Source of the DNA: CBDIHH01 sp965279095
Lineage (GTDB): Bacteria; Pseudomonadota; Alphaproteobacteria; Caulobacterales; Caulobacteraceae
Direction: 5' to 3'
NCBI GenBank assembly: GCA_965279095.1
Contig: CBDIHH010000003.1
Location: 669,883 to 733,882 of the forward strand
DNA length: 64,000 nt
In this document: in pieces, positions 25,822-37,235 of the stretch
Position numbering within the stretch: the first letter of the stretch is position 1
How the letters are laid out: each line of letters opens with the position of its first letter
Program-made: the position numbers and the translations under genes
The notes under the pieces: model-generated
Told to the model about the DNA's origin: nothing
Database searches by the model: none
What the model saw: only the letters and a program-made list of their open reading frames with translations

Positions 25822-26954
25822 CTGACGCCCCGACGCCGCTTCTGCTGCAGCCCTACGAGGTCGCTGGCGTCACCCTACGCAACCGCATCGTCATCGCGCC
25901 CATGTGCCAGTATATGGCCGTGGAGGGGATGCCGCTGGACTGGCACCTGGTCCAGCTCGGCCGCTTCGCCATCGGCGGGGCCGGCCTGGTCATCTGCGAG
26001 GCGACGGCGGTGGAGGCTCGCGGCCGAATCACCCACGGCTGCACCGGGATCTGGAACGACGACCAGGCCCGGACCTGGGCGCGCATCAGCGACTTCATCA
26101 AGGCCAACGGCGCGGCGTCCGGGATGCAGCTGGCCCACGCCGGCCGCAAGGCCAGCAACCGCCGCCCCTGGGAGGGCTCGGGGCCCCTGACCGAGGTCGA
26201 GCGCGCCAAGGGCGAGCCGGCCTGGGAAACGGTCGGCCCCAGCGCCATTCCCTTCGCCGACTGGCCGTCGCCCCACGCCCTGACCCCGGCGGAGATGGCC
26301 GAGATGCTGGTGGCATGGCGCGAGGCGGCCCAGCGCACCGTGGACGCCGGGTTCGATGTCCTGGAGATCCACGGGGCGCACGGCTACCTGATCCATTCGT
26401 TCCTCTCGCCCCTGTCGAACCACCGCATCGACGCCTATGGCGGCGACCTGCAGGGTCGCATGCGCTTCCCCCTGGAGGTGGTCGAGACGGTCCGCGCGGT
26501 CTGGCCCCAGGGCAAGCCGCTGTTCATGCGCATCTCCGCCAGCGACTGGACCGAGGGCGGCTGGACGGTGGAGGATTCGGTCGTGCTGGCGCGGGCGCTC
26601 AAGGAGCGCGGGGTCGACGTCGTCCACTGCTCGTCCGGCGGCAATGTGCCGGTGGCGCCGCCCAACGTCGGGCCGGGCTATCAGGTCCCCTTCGCCGACC
26701 AGGTCCGCCGCGAGGCGCAGATCGCCACCGTCGCCGTGGGCGCGATCATGACGCCGCAGCAGGCGGAGGACATCCTCCAGGCTGGCCAGGCCGACCTGAT
26801 CGCCATCGCCCGCGCCGCGGTGGGCGATCCCAACTGGCCGGTGCGCGCCCGCGAGGCCCTCGCCCCCGACGCCCCCTTCGACCCCTGGCCGTTCAATGTC
26901 CGCTATGTGCTGGCGGCCCGCGACAAGCTGATGAAGCGCTCGGGGCTGCTTTAG
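25818..26954 (+). CDS. NADH:flavin oxidoreductase (old yellow enzyme, NamA/YqjM-like)
   Basis: This 378-residue FMN-binding TIM barrel shows IVIAPMCQYMA, with the thermophilic-like OYE cysteine, the motif QLAHAGRKA and the catalytic-type segment EIHGAHGYLIHSFLSPL with paired histidines. Such enzymes reduce activated C=C bonds with NADPH. The GTG start overlaps the accA stop. The gene is followed by a pair of inverted repeats. The substrate is unknown. Confidence 0.9.
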   Translation: MTDAPTPLLLQPYEVAGVTLRNRIVIAPMCQYMAVEGMPLDWHLVQLGRFAIGGAGLVICEATAVEARGRITHGCTGIWNDDQARTWARISDFIKANGAASGMQLAHAGRKASNRRPWEGSGPLTEVERAKGEPAWETVGPSAIPFADWPSPHALTPAEMAEMLVAWREAAQRTVDAGFDVLEIHGAHGYLIHSFLSPLSNHRIDAYGGDLQGRMRFPLEVVETVRAVWPQGKPLFMRISASDWTEGGWTVEDSVVLARALKERGVDVVHCSSGGNVPVAPPNVGPGYQVPFADQVRREAQIATVAVGAIMTPQQAEDILQAGQADLIAIARAAVGDPNWPVRAREALAPDAPFDPWPFNVRYVLAARDKLMKRSGLL

Positions 26955-26979
26955 GGGTTTCACGCCACATTCCTCGTAT

Positions 26980-27056
26980 CCCCGGCGTACGCCGGGGCCC
27001 AGATCGTAAGGCGGCGACGGTCTCACCCTATGATCTGGCTCCCGGCGTGCGCCGGG
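26980..27056. repeat. Pair of palindromic repeats (REP-like)
   Basis: Two related palindromes lie between the flavin oxidoreductase gene and a small hypothetical gene. CCCCGGCGTACGCCGGGG at 26980-26997 is perfect, and CCCGGCGTGCGCCGGG at 27041-27056 is almost so. The stretches next to them (CCCAGATC and GATCTGG) are also mutually inverted, so the whole forms one large hairpin with the repeats at the ends. This resembles REP elements of related alphaproteobacteria. Confidence 0.7.
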
Positions 27057-27092
27057 AACGCGATGGTTCCATGACGGCCGCCTCACGGCCGG

Positions 27093-27302
27093 CTACCCCG
27101 CCGCGTGGTCCTCGGGCAGGTCGGTCCAGGCGAAGGCGGTGTCGCCGGAGACCTCGACCTCGCCGCTGGTCGCCTCCCGCTCCCAGGCCGCATCGCCCCA
27201 TCGCGCCACGAAGGCGGTGATCTCCGCGCTCATGGGCGAGCGGAAGGCCACCACGATCCGTCTGCCGTCCCGCGGGGCGATGTCGATGGGTTTCCAGCTC
27301 AT
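27093..27302 (-). CDS. Small hypothetical protein
   Basis: This 69-residue protein begins MSWKPIDIAPRDGRRIVVAF, a pattern seen in short DUF551-like proteins, with a WGDAAWERE segment further on. It has no signal or membrane segment. AGGAG lies six bases before the ATG. It is 28 bases downstream of the secA stop on the same strand. Function unknown. Confidence 0.6.
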   Translation of the reverse strand: MSWKPIDIAPRDGRRIVVAFRSPMSAEITAFVARWGDAAWEREATSGEVEVSGDTAFAWTDLPEDHAAG

Positions 27303-27330
27303 GCCAGACTCCTGCCGCCGACGGGATCGG

Positions 27331-30087
<2,757 letters not shown>

Positions 30088-30304
30088 GAAAGGTCCGGAA
30101 TACTGGGGTGAGACGCCGGGCGAGGCGGCGGGAGGATGACGCGAACCCGGCTGCAAAACCGCTCGACTTGCGTGCGCGCGAGACTTAAGCACCGCCCCAA
30201 AGGCTGTCAACGCGACGGCCTTTTTCCCTTAGCGGCATTTGCGGCGGCAGGACGAGCGTCGCACGGCGGAAGTCTTGCCCGTACAGGATGGCGGAAAGAT
30301 GATC

Positions 30305-31330
30305 ATGCGGCCGCCCCCGGCTGATTTGGCGCGCTCCGGCCGGGGTCGCGGCCTCGTGGTGATTCTGCTGGCCGGTGCGGTCCTGGCCCTGGGCGCCTGC
30401 ACCCGCGAGGCCGCCTCCGACAAGCCGCCCGAGCGGGGCGACGTGGCCGTGGCCAGGGTCGAGGGGCGCTCGATCTGGAAGTCGGATGTCAACCGCGAGG
30501 CCGTTGCCCAGGGGCTGATCGGCGAGGGCGAGCCGCTGGATGTCTCCTCCGACCTGTTTCGCCGGGTGCTGGACGAGGTCGTCGACCAGAAGCTGCTGGC
30601 CGCCGAGGCGCTCAAGCGCCGGCTCGACCGCGACCCCGTCGCCCAGCGGCGGCTGGCGGCCGCGCGCGAGCGGATCCTTGGGGACATGCTGGTGGAAGGG
30701 GTCGTGGACCGGGCGGTCAACGAGAACGCCATCCGCGCCCTCTATCAGGAGCAGCTGAAGCTCTCCAAACAGTCCGAGGAAATCCGCGCCCGCCAGATCC
30801 TGGTCGCCACCGAGGCCGAGGCCCTGGCGGTGCAGAAGCTGCTGGCTTCGGGCGCCTCCTTCGAGGCCCTCGCCCTGGAGCGCTCCACCGACACCGCCAC
30901 CCGCTTCAACGGCGGCGACCTGGGCTATTTCACCACCGACGTGATGCCCGGCCCCTATGAGGTGGCCCTGAAGACCGCCAAGATTGGCGACATCGCCGGG
31001 CCCTTCAAGACCGAGGGCGGCTGGGCCGTGGTCAAGGTCGAGGACCGCCGGCTGGAGCAGCCCATCAGCCTGGAGGAGGCGCGGCCGCAGATCGTGCGCT
31101 TCCTCACCTATGACGAGGTGCGCGAACTGCTCGAGAAGCTGCGCGGCCAGACCAAGGTGCAGATGCTGGTGGCTCCGCCGCAGGCGGTGCCCGGCGCCCC
31201 GCGTGAGCCGGCCTCGGCGCCCAAGGCGCCCGTCGCCCCCGCCGCCACCGGCTCGCCCACGGTCAGCCCGGCCCTGCGGCCGTCCACGACCCCGGTTCGT
31301 CCTGCTCCAGAGATGAAGGCCAAGCCATGA
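30305..31330 (+). CDS. Parvulin-type peptidyl-prolyl isomerase lipoprotein
   Basis: This protein of about 341 residues has an N-terminal lipobox (L-A-L-G-A-C at residues 28-33) and an N-terminal SurA-like helical region. A parvulin domain follows (about 150-255: RARQILVATEAEA, then ASFEALALERSTD and GGDLGYFTTDVM). It would assist folding of exported proteins in the periplasm. ATG 30305 has GGAAAG six bases before it; ATG 30299 is possible. Its end overlaps argJ. The alanine/proline-rich tail is unusual. Confidence 0.87.
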   Translation: MRPPPADLARSGRGRGLVVILLAGAVLALGACTREAASDKPPERGDVAVARVEGRSIWKSDVNREAVAQGLIGEGEPLDVSSDLFRRVLDEVVDQKLLAAEALKRRLDRDPVAQRRLAAARERILGDMLVEGVVDRAVNENAIRALYQEQLKLSKQSEEIRARQILVATEAEALAVQKLLASGASFEALALERSTDTATRFNGGDLGYFTTDVMPGPYEVALKTAKIGDIAGPFKTEGGWAVVKVEDRRLEQPISLEEARPQIVRFLTYDEVRELLEKLRGQTKVQMLVAPPQAVPGAPREPASAPKAPVAPAATGSPTVSPALRPSTTPVRPAPEMKAKP

Positions 31331-32754
31331 AGCGGCCAGTCCCCCCCGCAACACCCCCGGCCGCCGGCGGCCGCTCGCGCGCCGCCCAGTCCGCCGAACG
31401 GGTCGGCCAGACCCTGGAGCGCGCCTTCGACCCGCTCGCCTCGGTGTTGAAGCGGGCCACGGGACTCGGCGGCGACCGCGAGGCCCGCCCCGCGCCGGAG
31501 CCGACCCCCGCCCCCTCGGGCCCGCTGGTCTCGCCCCTGGCCGTGCCGTTCCCGGCGATCCCCCCCATAGGCGGCGTCGAGATGGCCTCGGGCCGGGCCG
31601 GCTTCTACAAGCAGGATCGCCCGGATCTGCTGGTGATGCGGTTCGCCGAGGGCACGACCTGCGCCGGGGTCTTCACCCGCCACGGGGTCGGCTCGGCGCC
31701 GGTGGACTGGTGCAAGCGCCAGCTGGAGGCCAGCGGCGGCCAGGACATCCGCGCCCTGGTGGTCAATGCCGGCTGCGCCAACTCCTTCACCGGCAAGCCC
31801 GGGGCGGACGCCGCCCGGCGGGTGGCCTCGGCCGTGGCCAAGCGGCTGGACTGCCGCCAGCGTGACGTGATGATGGCCTCTACCGGCGTCATCGGCGTGC
31901 TGCTCGACGACACCAAGATCACCGCCCGCCTGCCCGATATCGAGGGCCGCCTGACCGCCGACGGCTGGCTCGACGCCGGCCGCGCCATCACCACCACCGA
32001 CACCTTCCCCAAGGGCGCCTACGCCACGGCGCAGATTGACGGGGTGACCGTCTCCATCGCCGGCATCGCCAAGGGGTCGGGGATGATCGCGCCTGACATG
32101 GCGACCATGCTGTCCTTCGTCGTCACCGACGCGGCCATCGCCCCGGCGGCCCTTCAGAACCTGGTCGGCCTCTACACCCGGTCGACCTTCAACTGCGTCA
32201 CCGTCGATGGCGACCGGTCGACCAATGACACCCTGCTCCTGTTCGCCACCGGCGCCTCGGGCTCGCCCCGCATCGCCCGCGCGGGCGACCGGCGGCTGGC
32301 CGATTTCCGCGAGAAGCTGGAGGGGGTGCTGATGGACCTCGCCTGGCAGCTGGTGCGGGACGGGGAGGGGGCGACCAAGTTCGTCAAGATCACGGTCGCC
32401 GGCGCCGAGACTCCCGCCTCCGCGCGCAAGATCGCGCGGACCATCGCCGAATCGCCCCTGGTCAAGACCGCCATCGCCGGCGAGGACGCCAACTGGGGCC
32501 GCGTCGTCATGGCCGCGGGCCGGGCGGACGAGCCGATCAATCGCGATCGCCTCTCGATCCGCTTCGGCGGCCTGTGGGCCGCTCAGGACGGGGCGGTCTC
32601 GCCCACCTACAGCGAGGCGGCGATGTCGGCCTATATGAAGCAGGCCGAGCTGGAGATCACCGTCGACGTCGCCGTCGGCCGGGCCACCGCCAGCATGTGG
32701 ACCTGCGACCTGACCAAGCGGTACATCGAGATCAACGCCGACTACCGCTCCTAG
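31327..32754 (+). CDS. argJ: Bifunctional ornithine acetyltransferase / N-acetylglutamate synthase ArgJ
   Basis: This 475-residue ArgJ transfers acetyl from N-acetylornithine to glutamate in arginine synthesis. The self-cleavage site is visible as KGSGMIAPDMA-T260-MLSF, whose threonine becomes the nucleophile of the beta chain. VNAGCANSFTG and STGVIGVLL mark the alpha chain. The protein has an N-terminal proline-rich extension of roughly 70-75 residues before the conserved core begins. The ATG overlaps the parvulin stop (ATGA). The enzyme is cytoplasmic. Confidence 0.94.
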   Translation: MKRPVPPATPPAAGGRSRAAQSAERVGQTLERAFDPLASVLKRATGLGGDREARPAPEPTPAPSGPLVSPLAVPFPAIPPIGGVEMASGRAGFYKQDRPDLLVMRFAEGTTCAGVFTRHGVGSAPVDWCKRQLEASGGQDIRALVVNAGCANSFTGKPGADAARRVASAVAKRLDCRQRDVMMASTGVIGVLLDDTKITARLPDIEGRLTADGWLDAGRAITTTDTFPKGAYATAQIDGVTVSIAGIAKGSGMIAPDMATMLSFVVTDAAIAPAALQNLVGLYTRSTFNCVTVDGDRSTNDTLLLFATGASGSPRIARAGDRRLADFREKLEGVLMDLAWQLVRDGEGATKFVKITVAGAETPASARKIARTIAESPLVKTAIAGEDANWGRVVMAAGRADEPINRDRLSIRFGGLWAAQDGAVSPTYSEAAMSAYMKQAELEITVDVAVGRATASMWTCDLTKRYIEINADYRS

Positions 32755-32769
32755 GAGGCGCGCCGGCGC

Positions 32770-33666
32770 CTACTTGCCGGCGCCCCCCTGGAAATAGCGG
32801 AAGAAGGCGCTTTCGGGCGCCAGGACCATGGTGGTGTCGCCTTGGCCCAGGGCGTTCTCATAGGCGCGCATGGACCGGTAGAAGGCGGCGAAGCTGGCGT
32901 CCTTGCCGTAGCTGGCGTTGAAGATCGCGGCGCGGCGGGAGTCGCCCTCGCCGCGGGTCTTCTCGGCCTGCTCGGTGGCGGTGGCCAGGGTGATGGCCAC
33001 GTCCTTGTCCGCGGTGGCGATGATCTGACGCTTCTGCTGCTCGCCCAGGGCCCGGATCTGGGCGGCCTCCTGCTGGCGCGAGGTGCGCATGCGGTTGAAC
33101 ACCGCCGCCTGGTTGGCCGGGGGCAGGTCGGCGCGCTTGATGCGCACGTCCACTACCGAGATGCCCAGGCGCGACTGCAGGGCGCGCCGCTCCACGTCCT
33201 GCCGGGCCATGGCCATCAGCGCCCCGCGCCGGCGCGAGATGATGTCGTCGGACGAGGCCGAGCCCAGCACCTGGCGCAGGCTGGAGGTGACGAGGGTGTC
33301 GAGGCGGACCTTGGCCGTGGTCTCGTCGCGCAGGGTCCGGTAGTACTGCAGGGGGTCTCGGATGCGGTAGCGGATGAAGGCGTCGACCTCCAGCCGCTCC
33401 TGGTCGGCGGCGATGATCTCTTCCTTCTCGGACTCCTGGGCGATCAGCCGCTTGTCGAACAGGATGATCTGCTCGAGGAAGGGCGCCTTCACCTTCAGGC
33501 CGGGGTCGTTGACGTTGAAGGCGTTGACCACGCGCACCGGCTCGCCGAAGCGCAGCACGATGGCCTGCTTGCGCTGGTCGACCACATAGAAGGTGTTGGC
33601 CAGCAGGATCAGGACCACGACGGCGGCCACGCCCAACTGGATCATGCGGTTGCGGGTCATGGTCAT
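32770..33666 (-). CDS. hflC: HflC, regulator of FtsH (SPFH/stomatin family)
   Basis: This 298-residue membrane-anchored SPFH protein has one N-terminal membrane helix (about 8-27, LGVAAVVVLILLANTFYVV). A band-7 domain follows with DQRKQAIVLRFGEPV and DPGLKVKAPF, then a long coiled coil (about 200-265). It complexes with HflK around the FtsH protease and modulates degradation. ATG 33666 overlaps the hflK stop (ATGA). It converges with argJ. Confidence 0.93.
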   Translation of the reverse strand: MTMTRNRMIQLGVAAVVVLILLANTFYVVDQRKQAIVLRFGEPVRVVNAFNVNDPGLKVKAPFLEQIILFDKRLIAQESEKEEIIAADQERLEVDAFIRYRIRDPLQYYRTLRDETTAKVRLDTLVTSSLRQVLGSASSDDIISRRRGALMAMARQDVERRALQSRLGISVVDVRIKRADLPPANQAAVFNRMRTSRQQEAAQIRALGEQQKRQIIATADKDVAITLATATEQAEKTRGEGDSRRAAIFNASYGKDASFAAFYRSMRAYENALGQGDTTMVLAPESAFFRYFQGGAGK

Positions 33667-34847
33667 TGGCGGACGCCTTGGGTCGGAGCGGCCGCGGCAG
33701 CGGGAGCCGGCGCGCGGAACGCCTCGGGGGGCAGGATGATCGGGGCGGTGGTGGTCTTGCCGTCGACGATGATCTTCTTCGACTTGGACAACACCCTCTC
33801 CATGGTCTCGGTGTAGAGCCGCTGGCGGGTGACGCCGGGCGCCTTGCGATACTGTTCGTAGAGCTGGTTGAAGCGGGCGGCGTCGCCCTCGGCCTCGCGC
33901 ACCGACTGCTCGCGATAGCCCTCGGCCGACTGGATGATTCGCGAGGCGTCGCCCTTGGCCTCGTTGACCACCCGGTTGCGATAGGTGTTGGCCTCGTTGA
34001 TGGCGCTCTCGGCCTCCTGGCCGGCGCTGGCGACCTGCTGGAAGGCGGGGACCACGTCCTTGGGCGGCCCGGCGCTGCGGATCTGCACCTCGACGATCTC
34101 GATTCCGGCGCCGTAGCGGTTCAGGGTCTCGCGCATCAGCGCCTCGGCCCGGTCCTGCACCTGGCCGCGGCCGGTGGTCAGGATGGCCTGCAGGGCGGTC
34201 TGGCCAACCACCTCGCGCATGGCGCTCTCGGCCACGTCCTTGACCGTGTCCTGCTGGTCGCGGATCTGGAACAGATATTTGGCGGCGTCGGCGACCCGCC
34301 ACTGCACGGTGAACTGCAGGTCGACGATGTTCTCGTCGCCGGTCAGCATCCGGCTCTCGTCCTCCATCGGGTCGGCGGGGGTGCCGCCGACGTCGAGGCG
34401 GTTCAGGGAGGTGACCGACACCTTCTCGACGCGCTCCACCGGCGCGGGCACATGGTAACGCAGGCCCGGCCCCTCGGACCGCGAATAGGAGCCGAAGGTG
34501 GTCACCACCGCCTGTTCGGCCGGCTGCACCACATAGACGCCGGACAGGGCCCAGAGGGCCACCACCACGCCGCCGACCGCCGCCACCGCCGCGGGGCGCA
34601 CGCCGCGCCCGTCGGGGCCGCGGAAGAAGGTCTGCGCCCGGTCGTTCAGGCGGCGCAGGAGGGCCTCCAGGTCGGGCGAGGGGGGCAGGGGGCCACGCCC
34701 GCCGGGCTTGGGGCCGCCGCCGAGCCCAGGGCCGCGGGGCCCGCGCGGGCCGCCGCCGCCGGATCCGCCGCCAGTGCCGCCGCCGGACCCGCCCTGCGGG
34801 GGCGGTGAGCCCCAGGGGCCGGGCTTCGAATTGTCATTCCAGGGCAT
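33663..34847 (-). CDS. hflK: HflK, regulator of FtsH (SPFH family)
   Basis: This 394-residue protein has a long glycine/proline-rich cytoplasmic N-terminus (about residues 1-75), one membrane helix (about 85-112) and an SPFH domain: VQPAEQAVVTTFG, then RMLTGDENIVDLQFTVQWRV. A coiled-coil with EAESAINEANTYRNRVVNEAKG follows. It pairs with HflC, whose start overlaps its stop. It is divergent from mrp across about 100-145 bases. Confidence 0.94.
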   Translation of the reverse strand: MPWNDNSKPGPWGSPPPQGGSGGGTGGGSGGGGPRGPRGPGLGGGPKPGGRGPLPPSPDLEALLRRLNDRAQTFFRGPDGRGVRPAAVAAVGGVVVALWALSGVYVVQPAEQAVVTTFGSYSRSEGPGLRYHVPAPVERVEKVSVTSLNRLDVGGTPADPMEDESRMLTGDENIVDLQFTVQWRVADAAKYLFQIRDQQDTVKDVAESAMREVVGQTALQAILTTGRGQVQDRAEALMRETLNRYGAGIEIVEVQIRSAGPPKDVVPAFQQVASAGQEAESAINEANTYRNRVVNEAKGDASRIIQSAEGYREQSVREAEGDAARFNQLYEQYRKAPGVTRQRLYTETMERVLSKSKKIIVDGKTTTAPIILPPEAFRAPAPAAAAAPTQGVRQ

Positions 34848-34991
34848 CGAGGCGTCGTCTCATCGTTGGCGGCGCCGCGCCCCATGTTCCGGGGCCGCTG
34901 CGTCGCGGGGGCGGCGTCTTCGCCGGTTGTGTTCCGGCGCTGCAGGTCGGATATGAGACGCCCACCTTCACAGCGCAAGCACAAGCCGCCC

Positions 34992-36209
34992 GTGTCAGAT
35001 CTCGCCGCCCCCCAACGCCCCGCCGTGATCGACGCCCTGAACGGCGTCCTCGACCCCAAGTCGGGCCAGGGACTGGTCCGGGCGGGGCTGGTGCACGGCC
35101 TGGTGATCGCCCCGGGCCGGGCCGGATTCATGATGGAGGTGGCCGCCGCCGACGCCGCCCTCTACGCCCCCGTCCGTGACGCCGCCGAGGCGGCGCTGAA
35201 GGCCGTGGCGGGAGTGGACAAGGCGCAGGTAGTGCTCACCGCCACCCGCGGCGGCGGCGCGCCTCCGCCCCACGACCACGACCACAGCCATGAGCCGGCC
35301 CCGGCGCCGGGAACCGTGCGGGTGCGGCGCGGCGGCGCCAGGCTGTCGGCCGAGGCCCAGGCGCAGATGCGGCCCCCGGCCCCGGCTGCGGCGGCCATGA
35401 AGCCCGCCCATGTGCGCCACATCATCGCCGTGGCCAGCGGCAAGGGCGGGGTCGGCAAGTCCACCGTCGCCGTCAACCTGGCCTGCGCCCTGGCCCTTTT
35501 GGGGCAGAGGGTCGCCCTGCTCGACGCCGACGTCTACGGCCCCTCGGCGCCGATGATGCTGGGGGTCGACGCCGACCCGGTGATCGGCCCCGACAAGAAG
35601 CTGCTGCCCATGCAGGCCTGGGGCATCGGCATGATGTCCATCGGCCTGCTGGTGGATTCCTCGTCGCCGATGATCTGGCGCGGGCCGATGGCCTCCTCGG
35701 CCCTGAATCAGATGCTCGCCGACGTGGCCTGGGGCTCGGAGGAGGCGCCGCTGGACATCCTGGTGGTCGACATGCCGCCCGGCACCGGCGACATCCAGCT
35801 GACCCTGGCCCAGCGGGTGTCGCTGTCGGGCGCCGTGGTTGTGTCCACGCCTCAGGACGTGGCCCTGATCGACGTGCGCCGGGGCGTCTCCATGTTCGAG
35901 AAGACCCATGTGCCGATCCTCGGCGTGGTCGAGAACATGTCCTATTTCGCCGACAGCTCGGGCGCCCGCATCCCCATCTTCGGCCACGGCGGCGCCCGCG
36001 CCACGGCGCAAGCCCTCGGCGCCCCCTTCCTCGGCGAGGTGCCCATCGAGGTCGCCCTGCGCGAATCCGGCGACAACGGCCGCCCCCTGGTGATGGACCG
36101 CCCCGACACCGCCTCGGGCCAGGCCTTCCTGTCCATCGCCGAACAGGTCATCGCGGCGTTGGCGGGGGCCACGCCGAAGGATCCGCCGCGGATCGTGTTC
36201 GAGGACTAG
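34992..36209 (+). CDS. mrp: Mrp/NBP35-family iron-sulfur carrier ATPase (ApbC-like)
   Basis: This protein of about 405 residues has an N-terminal FeS-assembly P domain (DUF59, about 1-80), a His/Pro-rich linker (HDHDHSHEP) and a P-loop ATPase with Walker A GKGGVGKST near residue 155. Conserved segments include LDADVYGPSAP and VDMPPGTGDIQ. It carries or inserts Fe-S clusters. The start is uncertain: GTG 34992 matches the conserved N-terminus, while ATG 34953 with an AGGT site would add 13 residues. The CxxC of some Mrp proteins is not evident. Confidence 0.9.
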   Translation: MSDLAAPQRPAVIDALNGVLDPKSGQGLVRAGLVHGLVIAPGRAGFMMEVAAADAALYAPVRDAAEAALKAVAGVDKAQVVLTATRGGGAPPPHDHDHSHEPAPAPGTVRVRRGGARLSAEAQAQMRPPAPAAAAMKPAHVRHIIAVASGKGGVGKSTVAVNLACALALLGQRVALLDADVYGPSAPMMLGVDADPVIGPDKKLLPMQAWGIGMMSIGLLVDSSSPMIWRGPMASSALNQMLADVAWGSEEAPLDILVVDMPPGTGDIQLTLAQRVSLSGAVVVSTPQDVALIDVRRGVSMFEKTHVPILGVVENMSYFADSSGARIPIFGHGGARATAQALGAPFLGEVPIEVALRESGDNGRPLVMDRPDTASGQAFLSIAEQVIAALAGATPKDPPRIVFED

Positions 36210-36210
36210 T

Positions 36211-36396
36211 ACTCCTCCCCCGGAGCCTCGCGACAGCGAGGCGACTGGGGGAGGGGGACCACGCGAAGCGTGGTGGAGGGGGCTGCGCTGCGGGTGGGCG
36301 AGTCCAGCGCCAGAACGCGACCTCTCCGGAAAATGCGGCGCTGCCCCCTCCACCAGCCTGCGGCTGGTCCCCCTCCCCCACGAGGGGGGAGGAGTG
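36211..36396. repeat. Hairpin-rich intergenic repeat module
   Basis: After mrp, a pyrimidine-rich stretch (ACTCCTCCCCC at 36212) faces its inverse (GGGGGGAGGAGT ending at 36395). Between them are short hairpins such as GCCTCGCGACAGCGAGGC and a CCACGCGAAGCGTGG stem. The motif pair CCCCCTCCACC and GGTCCCCCTCCCCC recurs. Modules like this are common in intergenic DNA of the Caulobacterales. No gene is inside it. Confidence 0.65.
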
Positions 36397-36446
36397 CTCC
36401 CTGGGGGCAGTGCTCGTAAATCACGAGCCTGTTGGCAAACCGGGAG

Positions 36447-36641
36447 CTAGGGAAGCCGACTAGGCCTGCCCTTCGCCTGCCATTCCGTTAGCCCTTGGTT
36501 CCAGATGCGCTCAATGCGGTGGCGCGTCTTTTCGAGCTCCCGTTCGCTGCTTCGCTGATCGCTCTCTAGGCGGCGCAATTGGGACTGCTGAAGCTTGAGT
36601 GAGCGTCGCCAACGTTCTTCAGATGGCCACTTCGTGCCCAT
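36447..36641 (-). CDS. Small coiled-coil hypothetical protein
   Basis: This 64-residue, strongly charged helix-forming protein has LKLQQSQLRRLESDQRSSERE, which looks like a coiled coil. Base composition is clearly lower in G/C than its surroundings (nearer 58%), which hints at foreign origin or an ancestral remnant. GAGGG precedes the ATG and it lies 9 bases downstream of the next gene on the same strand. Function unknown; the gene could be spurious. Confidence 0.5.
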   Translation of the reverse strand: MGTKWPSEERWRRSLKLQQSQLRRLESDQRSSERELEKTRHRIERIWNQGLTEWQAKGRPSRLP

Positions 36642-36650
36642 CGCCCGCCC

Positions 36651-37136
36651 TCACCCGATCGCGCCGACCCCCGCCCAGTCCTCGCGGTGCTCGTCCACCA
36701 GGGTGATCTGGTAGAGCACGTCGTCGCGCAGCCAGTGCCAAGTGCGGGCCCGGGTCTGGCCGTCCGGGGCGATCTGGATCATCTCGCAGACCTGCACCCC
36801 CGGCTGGGCGGTGAAGCCGAAGGTCAGGTAGAGGGTCTGGTCGTCGATCGCCCACATCTGGCCGGCGATGCGGCCGTTGTCGAAGACGATGCGGTCGCCC
36901 TGCAGATGGCCGTCGAAGGACTGCCGCTGGGTGCGCCCGTCCGGCCATTCGTATTCGCTCTCCAAACGGTAGGTGATCCCGCCCTGGCCATCCTCGGGGA
37001 AGGACGAGCGGGTGCGGAAGGCGTGGCGGTCGAGCACCTCCATCTGCGGGGTGATGAAGGTGTAAATCCCCGCCCAGGACCCGCCCCCCCGGCCAAGCAG
37101 GGGCATGCGGCTCGCGATCAGGCTGGGTGCGGTCAT
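36651..37136 (-). CDS. Hypothetical protein (lipocalin-like/DUF3598-like)
   Basis: This 161-residue protein is rich in beta strands: GGSWAGIYTFITPQMEVLDRH, GGITYRLESEYEWPDG and DNGRIAGQMWAIDDQTL suggest a calycin-like barrel. I do not recognise the family with confidence; DUF3598-like is the nearest impression. There is no signal peptide. The start at ATG 37136 was chosen because the longer reading (to 37472) lacks conserved character. It is divergent from the S46 peptidase gene across 99 bases. Confidence 0.55.
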   Translation of the reverse strand: MTAPSLIASRMPLLGRGGGSWAGIYTFITPQMEVLDRHAFRTRSSFPEDGQGGITYRLESEYEWPDGRTQRQSFDGHLQGDRIVFDNGRIAGQMWAIDDQTLYLTFGFTAQPGVQVCEMIQIAPDGQTRARTWHWLRDDVLYQITLVDEHREDWAGVGAIG

Positions 37137-37235
37137 GGCGGCGCTCTCTGGACTGGCGGCGGACAGTTCTTCATTCCACGGCGCGGCGCCGGACGCTAGG
37201 ACTGGACCCGCCCCGTCTCGCCGGATGCCCAGCCC

